From the NCBI GenBank assembly GCA_934725855.1, contig CAKVCL010000009.1, positions 41,270 to 105,269 on the forward strand: 64,000 bases of DNA, written 5' to 3'. Below are positions 18,198 to 27,513 of the stretch, in pieces (position 1 is the first letter of the stretch; the number at the start of each line of letters is the position of its first letter). The notes beneath the pieces were generated by a model that saw nothing but the letters and a program-made list of their open reading frames with translations, did not search any database and was not told where the DNA came from. The DNA comes from an uncultured Cellulosilyticum sp. GTDB taxonomy: Bacteria > Bacillota > Clostridia > Lachnospirales > Cellulosilyticaceae. A program made the translations under genes and the position numbers.

Positions 18198-18286
18198 AAA
18201 AAAGCTGATATCCCCTGTAACACTTGTCACAGGAGTCATCAGCTTTTACGCGGTTTAGGCTTTCGCCTTGGGAGTACTTCATTCCC
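18198..18286 (-). ncRNA. Fluoride (crcB-type) riboswitch with terminator
   Basis: Read on the minus strand, the aptamer runs from 18286 to 18228. It has the 5' stem-loop GGGAATGAAGTACTCCC, an accessory hairpin AGGCGAAAGCCT, AAACCGC, and the diagnostic 3' strand GCTGATGACTCCT. The same 3' strand pairs with AGGGGATATCAGC to form a terminator ending in six Ts (18198-18246). This is the usual fluoride-OFF design, in which ligand binding prevents the hairpin. The long-range pairing GAAGT/ACTCC contains one A-C mismatch, which may weaken it. It leads into the truncated antiporter frame. Confidence 0.75.
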
Positions 18287-18329
18287 TTATTGATATTAAA
18301 TATAACAGTTCACCAATCCTCTGTCAATT

Positions 18330-19259
18330 CTATAACTTATCTGCCCTAATTTTTACTGTTCTTCCTTCAATATATCCTCTATAGCCTTGTGGCTCTAATT
18401 GAAAGCGGTAACCTTCCTCATCCCACTCATAAGTTTCGTCCTCTATAGTGTACGTTGACATATATTGCTGCATCTCTAGAATTTCTTCAAAGAAATCTTC
18501 ATCATTATATGGCTCTGATTGGAAAATCATCATAAGCTTTTCGGGTAATTCTATGCATTCAAATCCTTCAGGTATACTACCATTATAATCTATTGGTACT
18601 TCTACTCCTTGTACATATACCGAGGTTCCTTCTTTTTGATACTTAGAGCTAAGCCATATCCCCATGGGCTCATTCAATGCCTCTTTTATACTGCATAATA
18701 TGCCCCATATATTTTGACACATCTCATTATGTTCTAATTCATACTCAAAATAATTCGTAGCTAAGTGGCCTCTTTTTAAAATAAGCTTTCTTTTGGGAAA
18801 TGTCATAATATGCTTAAAATATGCCCCTCTTATTTCTCTTTGCTGTTCTAAGCCACCCTCTTGAATCTTCTTCATGGTAATATATTCTTCTCTTATAGGG
18901 TTTGGTCTATAAAGTGGGATAGGCGTAGACTTCTTTTGATAAGCTTTAGGTGAAATACCAAAATTTTTCTTAAAAGCTCTTGTAAAGCCTTCATGTGAAT
19001 CAAATTGATAATCTAAAGCAACATCCAGTATTTTTACATTCTCATCTCTAATTACCATAGCTGCTTTCGATAACTTTAAGGCTCTAATGTACTCAAAGGG
19101 TGCTCTTCCTATATACTGTTTAAACAATCTGGCAGCATGCCAAGGTGAATACCCACAGGTATTTGCTAATTGATGTAATGTAATCTCATCTTCCTCATGT
19201 TCTTCAATATAATCTTGCATTTTCTGTACAGCTTGTATATTTTCCCATTCTTTATCCAA
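18330..19259 (-). CDS. AraC-family regulator with GyrI-like effector domain
   Basis: The N-terminal ~110 residues are a double-HTH AraC domain (ITLHQLANTCGYSPWHAARL, then FDSHEGFTRAFKKNFGISP). The C-terminal part (~130-309) resembles the GyrI/BmrR-type small-molecule-binding domain (GFECIELPEKLMMIFQSEPY, PQGYRGYIEGRT). Proteins of this layout (Rob/SoxS-like with effector domain) sense drugs or organic solutes and activate efflux. The start is a TTG at 19259. It is encoded alone next to an MCP gene on the same strand, and its target is unknown. Confidence 0.87.
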   Translation of the reverse strand: MDKEWENIQAVQKMQDYIEEHEEDEITLHQLANTCGYSPWHAARLFKQYIGRAPFEYIRALKLSKAAMVIRDENVKILDVALDYQFDSHEGFTRAFKKNFGISPKAYQKKSTPIPLYRPNPIREEYITMKKIQEGGLEQQREIRGAYFKHIMTFPKRKLILKRGHLATNYFEYELEHNEMCQNIWGILCSIKEALNEPMGIWLSSKYQKEGTSVYVQGVEVPIDYNGSIPEGFECIELPEKLMMIFQSEPYNDEDFFEEILEMQQYMSTYTIEDETYEWDEEGYRFQLEPQGYRGYIEGRTVKIRADKL

Positions 19260-19284
19260 TCATTTCACCATCTTTTTAACTTAA

Positions 19285-21021
19285 CTAGATTTCAAATTTC
19301 TTAAGCATTTCATTTAAACTTGTTGCCATATCAGCTAATGAGGTACTTGATTCCTTCATTGCACATATTGCTGAGCTTTGTTCTGATATGCAAGCATCTG
19401 CTTCTTCACCTGCTGCTGCATTTTCCTCAGCTACAGCTGAAAGTGATTCAATATAGCCACTTACTTCTTGCTTCTCTTTCTTCATCATCATACTTGACTG
19501 ATTGAGTTCATCAATAACATGTTGTGTCGTAAGAATGGCTTTGGAAATTTCATCATATTTACTTTCTGTTAATGATACATTGCCTATTTGCTCATTCAAC
19601 ATCTCTTTTACTTTTTCAGTTACAGCTACTGCATTTGATGCACTATTTTGTAATGCTCTGATTTGATCATCTATTCGTTTGGTAGACTGTGCAGATTGTT
19701 CGGCTAGCTTTCTAATTTCCTCTGCAACTACTGCAAATCCTCTTCCATGTTCACCTGCTCTGGCTGCTTCGATTGAAGCATTTAATGCGAGTAAATTGGT
19801 TTGCTCGGCTATAGATGCGATCACTCTACTTGCTTCACTAATGTCATTTGCATTTTCATTCGTTTGTTGCATATCTCTATATGCTTGTATCGTCGCTTCA
19901 TTACTTTCTTTAATTTTACTAGCTAACTCATCTAACACTTGTTTACCTACTTTAGTTACTTCTATTACTTTGTTAGATGCGTCATTTAGTTGAACCATTT
20001 GTCCTACATTTGAGTCAATAAAATTTCCTAACGTATCTAGGCTATTCATACATTCTGTCGTATTAGCTGCTTGATCGGTTGCACCACTTGCTACATCATG
20101 AATCGTTCTTTCCATTTCTTCCGTGATTCTTGAAGCTTCTTCGCAGTTACTTGCCACCTCTCTGGCTGTACTCGTTACATTATCTGAAGTAATACTTATC
20201 TGTCTAATGATATTAGCTAAGTTATCTTTTATCTTACTTAGCGCCCTTGCTACTTCCCCTGTTTCATCTTTTCTCTCTATAAGCGTGTCTGAAAACATTT
20301 CTTTTAAGTTATAATCTGCAATACTATTTGCTCTTTTTACAATGGTAATAAGCGGCTTTACAATCGTGCTTGCCCCCACAAGCATTGCTACTATACCAAA
20401 TGTAATGACGATTAAAAATAGTGCAGTAGATTTAACCATCATGCTTTTAATGCTACTTGCTATCATTTCATGTGAATCTGCTTTTGAAACCCCTACAAAT
20501 AACAGTCCATATACTTGTTGCTCATTATTCATTAATGGCTCATATACTGTTAAATATTTCTGATTTAAAATACTAGCTTCTCCGATATACTTTTTTCCCC
20601 CATTTACAACACTACTTACTTCTTCATTTGAAAGCATTGTCCCATCTGCTCTCTTCCCCTCTTTGTCTGTAATGCTTGTAATAACTCTCTGATAATCATT
20701 TCCTTTTCTAATAAATATTGTTGAAACTACCCCTAAATTTTCTGATACTGCATCAATCAGTTCATAATGTCCAGCTATGGATTCCCCTTTTTCATCCACT
20801 AACTCTTCATTTTCTACTTTTACATTCCCCATATAATGTTCCATATAAATTTTAACAGCTGAAATATCACCATCTAACTTTTTGAGTAGTACCCCTCTTT
20901 CAACATCACGCATCCCATTCATTGCTTCATGGACTTGTATAAGCGCTAATAATATAATGGGTAATAGCCCTGTTAAAATGAATAATAAGATAAGTTTGCC
21001 TTTGTATTTTAGTTTCCTCAT
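19285..21021 (-). CDS. Methyl-accepting chemotaxis protein with extracellular Cache-type sensor
   Basis: The protein has about 578 residues. A first membrane helix (~8-28) precedes an extracellular single-Cache-like domain ([32 protein letters not shown]). A second helix (~210-230), a HAMP region, and a signalling domain with the conserved tip [20 protein letters not shown] follow. It relays ligand binding to CheA and the flagellar motor. GAGGGGAT before the ATG at 21021 ([10 protein letters not shown]) sets the start; the longer frame to 21093 overlaps the upstream gene. The ligand is unknown. Confidence 0.9.
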   Translation of the reverse strand: MRKLKYKGKLILLFILTGLLPIILLALIQVHEAMNGMRDVERGVLLKKLDGDISAVKIYMEHYMGNVKVENEELVDEKGESIAGHYELIDAVSENLGVVSTIFIRKGNDYQRVITSITDKEGKRADGTMLSNEEVSSVVNGGKKYIGEASILNQKYLTVYEPLMNNEQQVYGLLFVGVSKADSHEMIASSIKSMMVKSTALFLIVITFGIVAMLVGASTIVKPLITIVKRANSIADYNLKEMFSDTLIERKDETGEVARALSKIKDNLANIIRQISITSDNVTSTAREVASNCEEASRITEEMERTIHDVASGATDQAANTTECMNSLDTLGNFIDSNVGQMVQLNDASNKVIEVTKVGKQVLDELASKIKESNEATIQAYRDMQQTNENANDISEASRVIASIAEQTNLLALNASIEAARAGEHGRGFAVVAEEIRKLAEQSAQSTKRIDDQIRALQNSASNAVAVTEKVKEMLNEQIGNVSLTESKYDEISKAILTTQHVIDELNQSSMMMKKEKQEVSGYIESLSAVAEENAAAGEEADACISEQSSAICAMKESSTSLADMATSLNEMLKKFEI

Positions 21022-21070
21022 ACAGATCCCCTCTCTTTCCCAATAACCCCTTTCCCTAATAACTTTCTCT

Positions 21071-21304
21071 CTAATCAATAAATGCTTCTCCAAATATTTC
21101 GTAATCCTGAAGTTCAGTTACATCGTCCCAATAAATGCAGCATTGACTAACTAGCTTACCCTTCTTAAAGAATTCCTCTGATACTATGTGCTTAAATCTT
21201 GCGGTTTGTAGTAAAGGTTTTAGATCAAAATACATTTTCTCTTTATTTGTTAGTATAATCTCTATTATATAATCCTCTAAAAAGTTTACTTTATCAATTT
21301 GCAT
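21071..21304 (-). CDS. DUF2442 domain protein
   Basis: This is a small 77-residue protein with the DUF2442 pattern: [20 protein letters not shown] followed by the [20 protein letters not shown] end. DUF2442 proteins often accompany toxin-antitoxin or DUF4160 partners, but no DUF4160 gene is visible here. The ribosome site is good (AAGGTGA). It lies 50 bases before the MCP gene and may be co-transcribed. Function is not known. Confidence 0.75.
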   Translation of the reverse strand: MQIDKVNFLEDYIIEIILTNKEKMYFDLKPLLQTARFKHIVSEEFFKKGKLVSQCCIYWDDVTELQDYEIFGEAFID

Positions 21305-21463
21305 TTATTCACCTTCTCTCTAAATCTAGTTTTAAAACTAATTCATTTATACCTTCTCTTTTCCCCTTATTGATAACGCTTAATCTATATATCTATTTTC
21401 TAATTTAATTATAGTAGAATACTCTCAGTTACTCCATTCCCCCTTAGGGGTGATTTTTTACCC

Positions 21464-21491
21464 ATAAAAAAAACTACCCCTAAAGGGGTAG
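21464..21491 (-). terminator. Intrinsic terminator after the MalT-like regulator
   Basis: The stem CTACCCCT/AGGGGTAG begins 2 bases after the stop codon and is followed by eight Ts on the minus strand. Confidence 0.85.
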
Positions 21492-21492
21492 T

Positions 21493-23964
21493 CTATACTA
21501 TATCACCAAGCTTCTCAATAAGCTCTGCCTTACTATGTATATTCATTTTATTATATACATTTTTAATGTGCCTTTTTACTGTATCCACAGTAATTTGAAG
21601 CTCACTTGCTATTTCAGACTGCTTATAACCCTTAGTAAATAACTTCATCACTTCTTTTTCTCGATCGGTTAATAGGCCATTTATTCTATTAACCTGTTCT
21701 ATTTCCTTCCTCTCTACATTTCCTTTATCTAAATATTTTTCTAATATATCATTAATAAACTCAGATTTTCCTCTTGCTAATTTAAGTAATCCTTTTATCT
21801 TATCCCCATATTCTACAAAAGGCATGACGATTTCATCTGGCTGTGCTATTTCTATAGCTTGCATTAATGTATCTGTCGCTTCTTCATCATCATATAATTG
21901 CATTCTTGCAATAGCCATTAATATATATACATGAATCATAGGATAAATACGTTCTTCTCTTCTCAATTCTTCAATAAAGGCTTCCATAAATACCTCTAAC
22001 TGCATATATTCTTTTTTGCATAATAAAGTAAGCCCATAATTAACAGAAGTAGCAAGTACATTGGGTAATCGATCCATTCCAATCTTCATATCAAATTTTT
22101 TAAGCCACTCAGGAATTTTTTCATATTGTCCACTTATGCCATAAATATATGCTTTTATCATTTCAATTTGCAAGTGAAGGGTTTGGCTGGCTGTTTCAAT
22201 TGCAATCTCTTCTAATTCTTCAATATATCCATATAATTCATCATATTTTTGTTGTACAAGGCAAATACGCATAAGCACAAAATAGGCATTTAATGTAACG
22301 GTTACTTGCTTTTTTGTTTCAGCCTTATAAATGGACTTACTTGCTAATATTTTTGCCTTTTCTAACTTACCAATATCATAGGCATATTCCGCTTCTACCA
22401 AATACTTTGCGCCCGTACTGCAACCATTGGTTATATACTTAAAACACTCGAATTTATCAATTAAATAATCTTTTACTTTCTTATATTTTCCCACACTTCT
22501 ATGAAATACAGCAAGTATATGAATATTGCCACATGTAAAAACTGTATTTTTCTCATAAATCTTAGATTTATTATTTTCTAAGTGATTATACGCTTCCATC
22601 ATATGCTCACTTATACCCTCTAAATTACTAATCATCGAATAGCATTCAAGCAAATTAATTTCTCCCATAATGTGTTGCCACGCATTAATATCTTTATGCT
22701 CTATATAAAAAGCTTTTGCTTCTTCTAATAGTTTAAGTGCTTCTTTTCTATTTCCTACCACTAAATAAGAAAGAATATAGGTTAAATACCCCATTGGATT
22801 TGCAAGCTTCTTTTGTAATGGAATACGATTAAGAATTTCCATCATCCTTTTAGGTGCGATCTCAAAATATTGTGTAGAACCTTTTCTAGATATTATATCT
22901 AAGATCGCTTCTCCATTTTCAGCTTTATCGTAATATTCAACTGCACTTAATATATTGCCATGTTTTTCATGCCACTTAGCACATCGATTTAATATGTCTT
23001 TTTCACTAATGTCCGACTTCTTTAATTCCTCTAGCAAAGTATATCTAAATATGGTATGGAATTGATACTCTTGATTCTGTCCACTAAAATTGATAAAGCA
23101 GTTATTAACTAACATTTCTTTAAGCAATTCTCCAGAATGTTTATCCTCTGTAACATATTCACTTAACTCATTTGAAAAGCTTTCTATTGGTGCTAGCATC
23201 ATTAATATTCTTTGGGCTGATTCATTCAAATTATCATATACAGCTACCTTTATAAGTTCTGCTGATTCATTCATAATTCCCATATTTCCTTGAGAAGCAT
23301 ACTCTAGCAGCATAAGATATGTAGAAGCTATCCATCCCATTGTATATTGGTATAGCTTGGTAAGCTCATTTTCTTTTAACTTGAAACCATTTAGAGCAAA
23401 TAATTCATTTGTTTCATCTTTTGTAAAAGCTAGCTCCTTTTGCCACATAATCATGCACTTACCCTTAATATTTAACATTAAAAAAACTGCTGTAGGTCTC
23501 ATTCTGCTAATCACAATCACATGAATATTGGGCATATCATATTCCGTAAAAATGCTTAAAATGTTATCTAAAAAAGGTTTACATGCTATATTTTGATAAT
23601 CATCCAATACAAGGATCAAGGGTTTCTTAACATTTTCTTTTACAATATCTAGAACCTTCCTAATTTCATAGTCACTTCTAGGGATTCCTGTATTTAAATC
23701 TTTTGTAACCTCTTTCTCATTATATTTCTTTAGTGACTCAATGAATTTTCTCCATGCCTGATTTTCATCTTGTTCGACTCTTGATACGGGCAGCCACACT
23801 GCATTTATATCCTTTTTTGATGCTAAAAAGTTTTTAACCGCTGTTGTTTTTCCATACCCCATTGAAGCAGAAAGATAAAACAAGGGTGTTTCAAAAATGG
23901 CCTCTAGTAACTTATTAATGCGTTCTCTTTTGAGTATTTTTGGTCTAAATAGGCTTTCCTTCAT
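21493..23964 (-). CDS. MalT-like LuxR-family STAND ATPase regulator
   Basis: The protein has about 823 residues. An N-terminal STAND-type ATPase carries Walker A SASMGYGKTTAVKNF (~40) and Walker B KPLILVLDDYQN (~115). A long helical TPR-like region (~350-720) follows, then a C-terminal LuxR HTH (LLTDREKEVMKLFTKGYKQS, ITVDTVKRHIKNVYNKM). This is the MalT design, in which a ligand and ATP drive multimerisation and activation. GGAGG selects the ATG at 23964. The gene stands alone between terminators. The inducer and targets are not evident. Confidence 0.9.
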   Translation of the reverse strand: MKESLFRPKILKRERINKLLEAIFETPLFYLSASMGYGKTTAVKNFLASKKDINAVWLPVSRVEQDENQAWRKFIESLKKYNEKEVTKDLNTGIPRSDYEIRKVLDIVKENVKKPLILVLDDYQNIACKPFLDNILSIFTEYDMPNIHVIVISRMRPTAVFLMLNIKGKCMIMWQKELAFTKDETNELFALNGFKLKENELTKLYQYTMGWIASTYLMLLEYASQGNMGIMNESAELIKVAVYDNLNESAQRILMMLAPIESFSNELSEYVTEDKHSGELLKEMLVNNCFINFSGQNQEYQFHTIFRYTLLEELKKSDISEKDILNRCAKWHEKHGNILSAVEYYDKAENGEAILDIISRKGSTQYFEIAPKRMMEILNRIPLQKKLANPMGYLTYILSYLVVGNRKEALKLLEEAKAFYIEHKDINAWQHIMGEINLLECYSMISNLEGISEHMMEAYNHLENNKSKIYEKNTVFTCGNIHILAVFHRSVGKYKKVKDYLIDKFECFKYITNGCSTGAKYLVEAEYAYDIGKLEKAKILASKSIYKAETKKQVTVTLNAYFVLMRICLVQQKYDELYGYIEELEEIAIETASQTLHLQIEMIKAYIYGISGQYEKIPEWLKKFDMKIGMDRLPNVLATSVNYGLTLLCKKEYMQLEVFMEAFIEELRREERIYPMIHVYILMAIARMQLYDDEEATDTLMQAIEIAQPDEIVMPFVEYGDKIKGLLKLARGKSEFINDILEKYLDKGNVERKEIEQVNRINGLLTDREKEVMKLFTKGYKQSEIASELQITVDTVKRHIKNVYNKMNIHSKAELIEKLGDIV

Positions 23965-24010
23965 CTCTTCTGCCTCCAGATATCTATGATATTTTTTGGG
24001 TTCAAAATAA

Positions 24011-24059
24011 AACAAGGATTATCCCGTCAATAGTAGCCTATTTTGTTATAATCCTTGTT
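24011..24059 (-). terminator. Terminator after the MutS-like gene
   Basis: Twelve-base perfect arms AACAAGGATTAT / ATAATCCTTGTT are separated by a 25-base loop, with a T-rich tail on the minus strand. Confidence 0.6.
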
Positions 24060-24143
24060 TATTAGTGTTTCTTTTCTCCAATGTTTATTATACACTATTT
24101 TTTCTTATATTCATTATTTTCTACTTTATAAATTCAAATATTT

Positions 24144-25946
24144 TTACATTATTCCTACCATTTTAAGTAAGTATTTTGCATTCGTTGTTTTGCACCTGCC
24201 TTCTTTAAGCTTGTAATCAAATTTTATTTGATTTTTCTCATAGTATTCCTCAAAATGATAGTTTCTTGTTTTTCGCATATTTTCTTCTGCTAAGTTACAT
24301 AGTTCAAAATCATGAGTGGTTACCATCACATTAACACATGGTTTACCAAGCTTTCTAATGGTTTGTGTTGCTCCTAAAATTCTATCAGCCGAGTTCGTTC
24401 CTTTGAAAATCTCATCAATTAGTGCTAACATTGGTATATTTTTATCACTATACTCTATCATTTCTTTAATCCTTAGTAACTCAGCATAGAAAGTGGAAAT
24501 GCCTTCATCCACCCGATCTTCGATTCTCATTGATGTAAATACTTCCATATAAGAAGCCTTTAGTTTTTTAGCCGCTACTGGGGCTCCTGCATAAGCTAAA
24601 GTCAAATTAACTCCTATACTTCTTAAAAAAGTAGTCTTTCCAGACATATTAGACCCTGTAATAATAGCAGTCATACCTGCCATTTCAAAGCTATTACTTA
24701 CCACCTTTTCATTCGCAATAAGTGGATGTGCCAACTCTTCAAATTGAAACATAGGTGTATTAGATGCCACGATCTCAGGGAAACAGTGCATTTCTTTAAC
24801 TCTCCCTATAACCGCCAAACTCACTAATGTTTCTATCTCTCCTACTACTTCTAACCATTTTCTAATATCTTTTCCATATTGCTTGCTCCAGATTTCTAGA
24901 GCATCTTTACAATGAACATCCCACATAAATAAGCCATTTACAATCATATTAGCTACGAAATTATATCTTAGTTTCACACTTCTTGTAAGCTTATTAAGTG
25001 CAATGATCCCTTTCACAGCCCCCCCATTAACTAATAGCTTGCTTTGCAATTCTTTTAAATAGCTGCTTGTAAATGTCTTTCCTTCTAGAGCTGCTAGAAA
25101 TTCTTTGTACTTTCCAATGTCTTCATTGAATTTAAAGATTGGTTTAAATATCTCACTTGTCTTTACTGCTGAAAAAAGAGCGATAAAAATCTGAATTGCA
25201 ACCCCTATCTCCCCCAAGATAAAGTTTTGCTTTGACTTATAGCCTAATATCCCAATCACAATGCAAAACAATGTGGCAAAAGGCAATCCCAAAGCTAGCA
25301 GCTTCATTCCTTTTGATACATATTGCTTCTTGCTTTCCGCCTCACTTATAAAGCTTTCTAAACTTTCTTCTTCATCTTCCTTATATTGAGTATTAATCTG
25401 CATACTAATCGTTTGTAAATGAAGGGCAAAGTTTTCATCTTCAATAAGTTCCTTAACCGCTTCTTGCCTTTTTTCAATTTCTTCAGGATTATTATGTCCA
25501 TATATAATAGCCTGTGCTAAAGCCCTTTTCCCAAATATTGTATGAGCTGTACAAATGTATTGGTATAAAGAAGACCTCCCTAATAAATCTAAATCTCTTA
25601 CCCTACTTTTTTCTCCCTTATACAACTCACCATTCTCTTCAAATTGTTTCCATCCTTCTCCTAATCGTTCTAAATATTGCTCTAACACTTTTTGTCTTGC
25701 TTCATAATATAGTTTCTTCTCTTTTGTTTTATTATAAATTCTAACAAGACCTATAAAACTCCCCAATAATACTGCACCCACAACATAACCCATCGTATAC
25801 TGATACAAATTACTGATTATAATCACACCGCAACCTAAAACAAAGGTTAATACTCTAAGTGTGCTTAACCTATTTAGTTTACTTGTCTGCTTATTTTGTT
25901 TCTCACTATTTCTATTTATTTTCTCTTCAAAATAACTTTGTTGCAT
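24144..25946 (-). CDS. Membrane-anchored MutS-family ATPase
   Basis: The 600-residue protein has two hydrophobic segments in its N-terminal part (~30-70) and another pair around 215-255. It lacks the mismatch-recognition and connector domains of MutS. The C-terminal MutS ATPase is intact: Walker A ITGSNMSGKTTFLRSIG (~430), the EDRVDEGISTFYAEL stretch, Walker B ALIDEIFKGTNSADR and the switch VMVTTHDFEL. Such MutS paralogs occur across Firmicutes and their role is unknown; membrane anchoring argues against classical mismatch repair. The gene stands alone on the strand. Confidence 0.85.
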   Translation of the reverse strand: MQQSYFEEKINRNSEKQNKQTSKLNRLSTLRVLTFVLGCGVIIISNLYQYTMGYVVGAVLLGSFIGLVRIYNKTKEKKLYYEARQKVLEQYLERLGEGWKQFEENGELYKGEKSRVRDLDLLGRSSLYQYICTAHTIFGKRALAQAIIYGHNNPEEIEKRQEAVKELIEDENFALHLQTISMQINTQYKEDEEESLESFISEAESKKQYVSKGMKLLALGLPFATLFCIVIGILGYKSKQNFILGEIGVAIQIFIALFSAVKTSEIFKPIFKFNEDIGKYKEFLAALEGKTFTSSYLKELQSKLLVNGGAVKGIIALNKLTRSVKLRYNFVANMIVNGLFMWDVHCKDALEIWSKQYGKDIRKWLEVVGEIETLVSLAVIGRVKEMHCFPEIVASNTPMFQFEELAHPLIANEKVVSNSFEMAGMTAIITGSNMSGKTTFLRSIGVNLTLAYAGAPVAAKKLKASYMEVFTSMRIEDRVDEGISTFYAELLRIKEMIEYSDKNIPMLALIDEIFKGTNSADRILGATQTIRKLGKPCVNVMVTTHDFELCNLAEENMRKTRNYHFEEYYEKNQIKFDYKLKEGRCKTTNAKYLLKMVGIM

Positions 25947-26023
25947 AGTTTGACCTTTCTTTTTTCATAGATTCATTCATTTATTCTATGTACATTTTCT
26001 ACCTGCTTCTCCTTTTTAATACT

Positions 26024-26974
26024 TTATTTACAATAAGGTTCTAAAAAAGCTGCTCCTACAATTCCTGCTTCATTACCTAATGCTGCCTTAACTATTTTTG
26101 CAAAATCCTCTTTCTTATATAAAATGTGCTTTCTAACCTCATCTTCTAGTCCCTCTAAAATAATATCACTGGCTCTAGAAACGCCGCCACCAATCGCAAT
26201 AATATGAGGATCTATACTATTAATAATATCAGCAATTCCAATTGCTAAATAATATTTAAATCGATTGATACTCTTTATGGCAATAGGATCTTTCATCCTA
26301 TAGGCATCAAAAATTTTCTTTGCTGATAATTTAGAGATATCTCCTCTACAATATTTTATAAGACTACTACTTCTTCCTGTTGCTAATAATTTCTTTGTAT
26401 GTTTAACAATTCCTGTAGCAGAACAAAAGGTTTCAAAACACCCATTATTTCCACATTTACAATTAAAATGATTTCTTCCAATTACCATATGTCCAATCTC
26501 TGAACCCATCCCATGAGCTCCCACAAAAGGCTGTCCATTAATAATAATACCACTTCCTAAACCTGTCCCTAATGTAAGAAAAACTGCATAAGGATACCCC
26601 TTCATACTTCCAAACTTTGCCTCTGCTAGTGCTGCAACGGTTGCATCATTTTCAGCTGCTATACTAAACTCTGGAAAAACTTCTTTTAAAGTTTGTATAA
26701 AAGGTTCTTCATACCAATTTAGATTAACACAAGTTACTTCTCCTCTTTGATTAATAAAACTAGGTACGCCAAATCCCAATACTTCAATGTCTTCTGGTAC
26801 TTGATCATAAGTATGTAATAACGCCATTACCAATTCTCTAATCTCTTCTATTACTTTTCTAAATCCCTCCTCGGTATGAGTATGGCACTCTTTTTGCCCT
26901 ATAATCTTGCCCTCATTATCAACTAACCCTGCTTGTATTCCTGTCCCACCTATGTCTACACCTATACGATACAT
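26024..26974 (-). CDS. ROK-family sugar kinase (glucokinase-like)
   Basis: The 316-residue protein has the phosphate-binding IGVDIGGTGIQAGLV at the N-terminus, the catalytic region AAENDATVAALAEA and the zinc-binding ROK signature CKCGNNGCFE (~170-180). There is no N-terminal HTH, so it is a kinase rather than an Nag-type repressor. It probably phosphorylates glucose or a related hexose; the exact substrate cannot be read from sequence. The ribosome site is AAGGAGA. The next gene upstream encodes a small HTH protein 41 bases away. Confidence 0.9.
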   Translation of the reverse strand: MYRIGVDIGGTGIQAGLVDNEGKIIGQKECHTHTEEGFRKVIEEIRELVMALLHTYDQVPEDIEVLGFGVPSFINQRGEVTCVNLNWYEEPFIQTLKEVFPEFSIAAENDATVAALAEAKFGSMKGYPYAVFLTLGTGLGSGIIINGQPFVGAHGMGSEIGHMVIGRNHFNCKCGNNGCFETFCSATGIVKHTKKLLATGRSSSLIKYCRGDISKLSAKKIFDAYRMKDPIAIKSINRFKYYLAIGIADIINSIDPHIIAIGGGVSRASDIILEGLEDEVRKHILYKKEDFAKIVKAALGNEAGIVGAAFLEPYCK

Positions 26975-26990
26975 TTTCCTTCTCCTTATA

Positions 26991-27024
26991 AAAAAGAGTG
27001 CTATAAAGTTTTCCTCTATAGCAC
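26991..27024 (-). terminator. Terminator overlapping the end of the small HTH gene
   Basis: Arms GTGCTATA / TATAGCAC with a six-T tail on the minus strand; the first arm overlaps the last codons of the CD3324-like gene. Confidence 0.75.
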
Positions 27025-27300
27025 AACCCTTTTGTTTTTTTCTTTTAATAAAATCCGTTCGATACTCTTTTCAGATAGAAAATAGCGTTTAGCTAATGCT
27101 TCTTTACTTAGCCCCGCCTCGCAGTCTAAGTAAATTTTTTCATTGCGCTCCTGTAATTGTTTTTTAGCTAAACTTGTTTCTCCCCAAGCTTTTTTACTTT
27201 CTGGTTTCCTTGGGATGTATATATATTCTCCATCTACATATTGTTGTATTAAAGTAATAATTTCTTCTGGAAATAAATCCTGAGCCTTTTTATAGCGCAT
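27016..27300 (-). CDS. CD3324-family small HTH protein
   Basis: This 94-residue protein has an N-terminal MRYKKAQDLFPEEIITLIQQYVDGEYIYIP and a C-terminal HTH (SKEALAKRYFLSEKSIERIL). The pattern is that of the clostridial CD3324 family, distantly related to Mor/C-type transcription factors. It probably binds DNA, but no target is known. It ends in a terminator hairpin that separates it from the ROK gene. Confidence 0.8.
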   Translation of the reverse strand: MRYKKAQDLFPEEIITLIQQYVDGEYIYIPRKPESKKAWGETSLAKKQLQERNEKIYLDCEAGLSKEALAKRYFLSEKSIERILLKEKNKRVVL

Positions 27301-27513
27301 ATTGCCCTCCCAAATTTAGATTCTGATTTGGTTATAGACAAAGGCTATTATTTGGTTTTCAATGAATAGCCCTTGCTAGAGAGCCATAACTGAAGGTTTC
27401 ATATAAATTTCTCCTTTTCCTTTTGTGACTTCACTTTCATTATCTTAATTATATCGTATAGTTTATTATTTTTAAACCATTAATTATTTAACAAAATATT
27501 ATTTGAAGCATTT

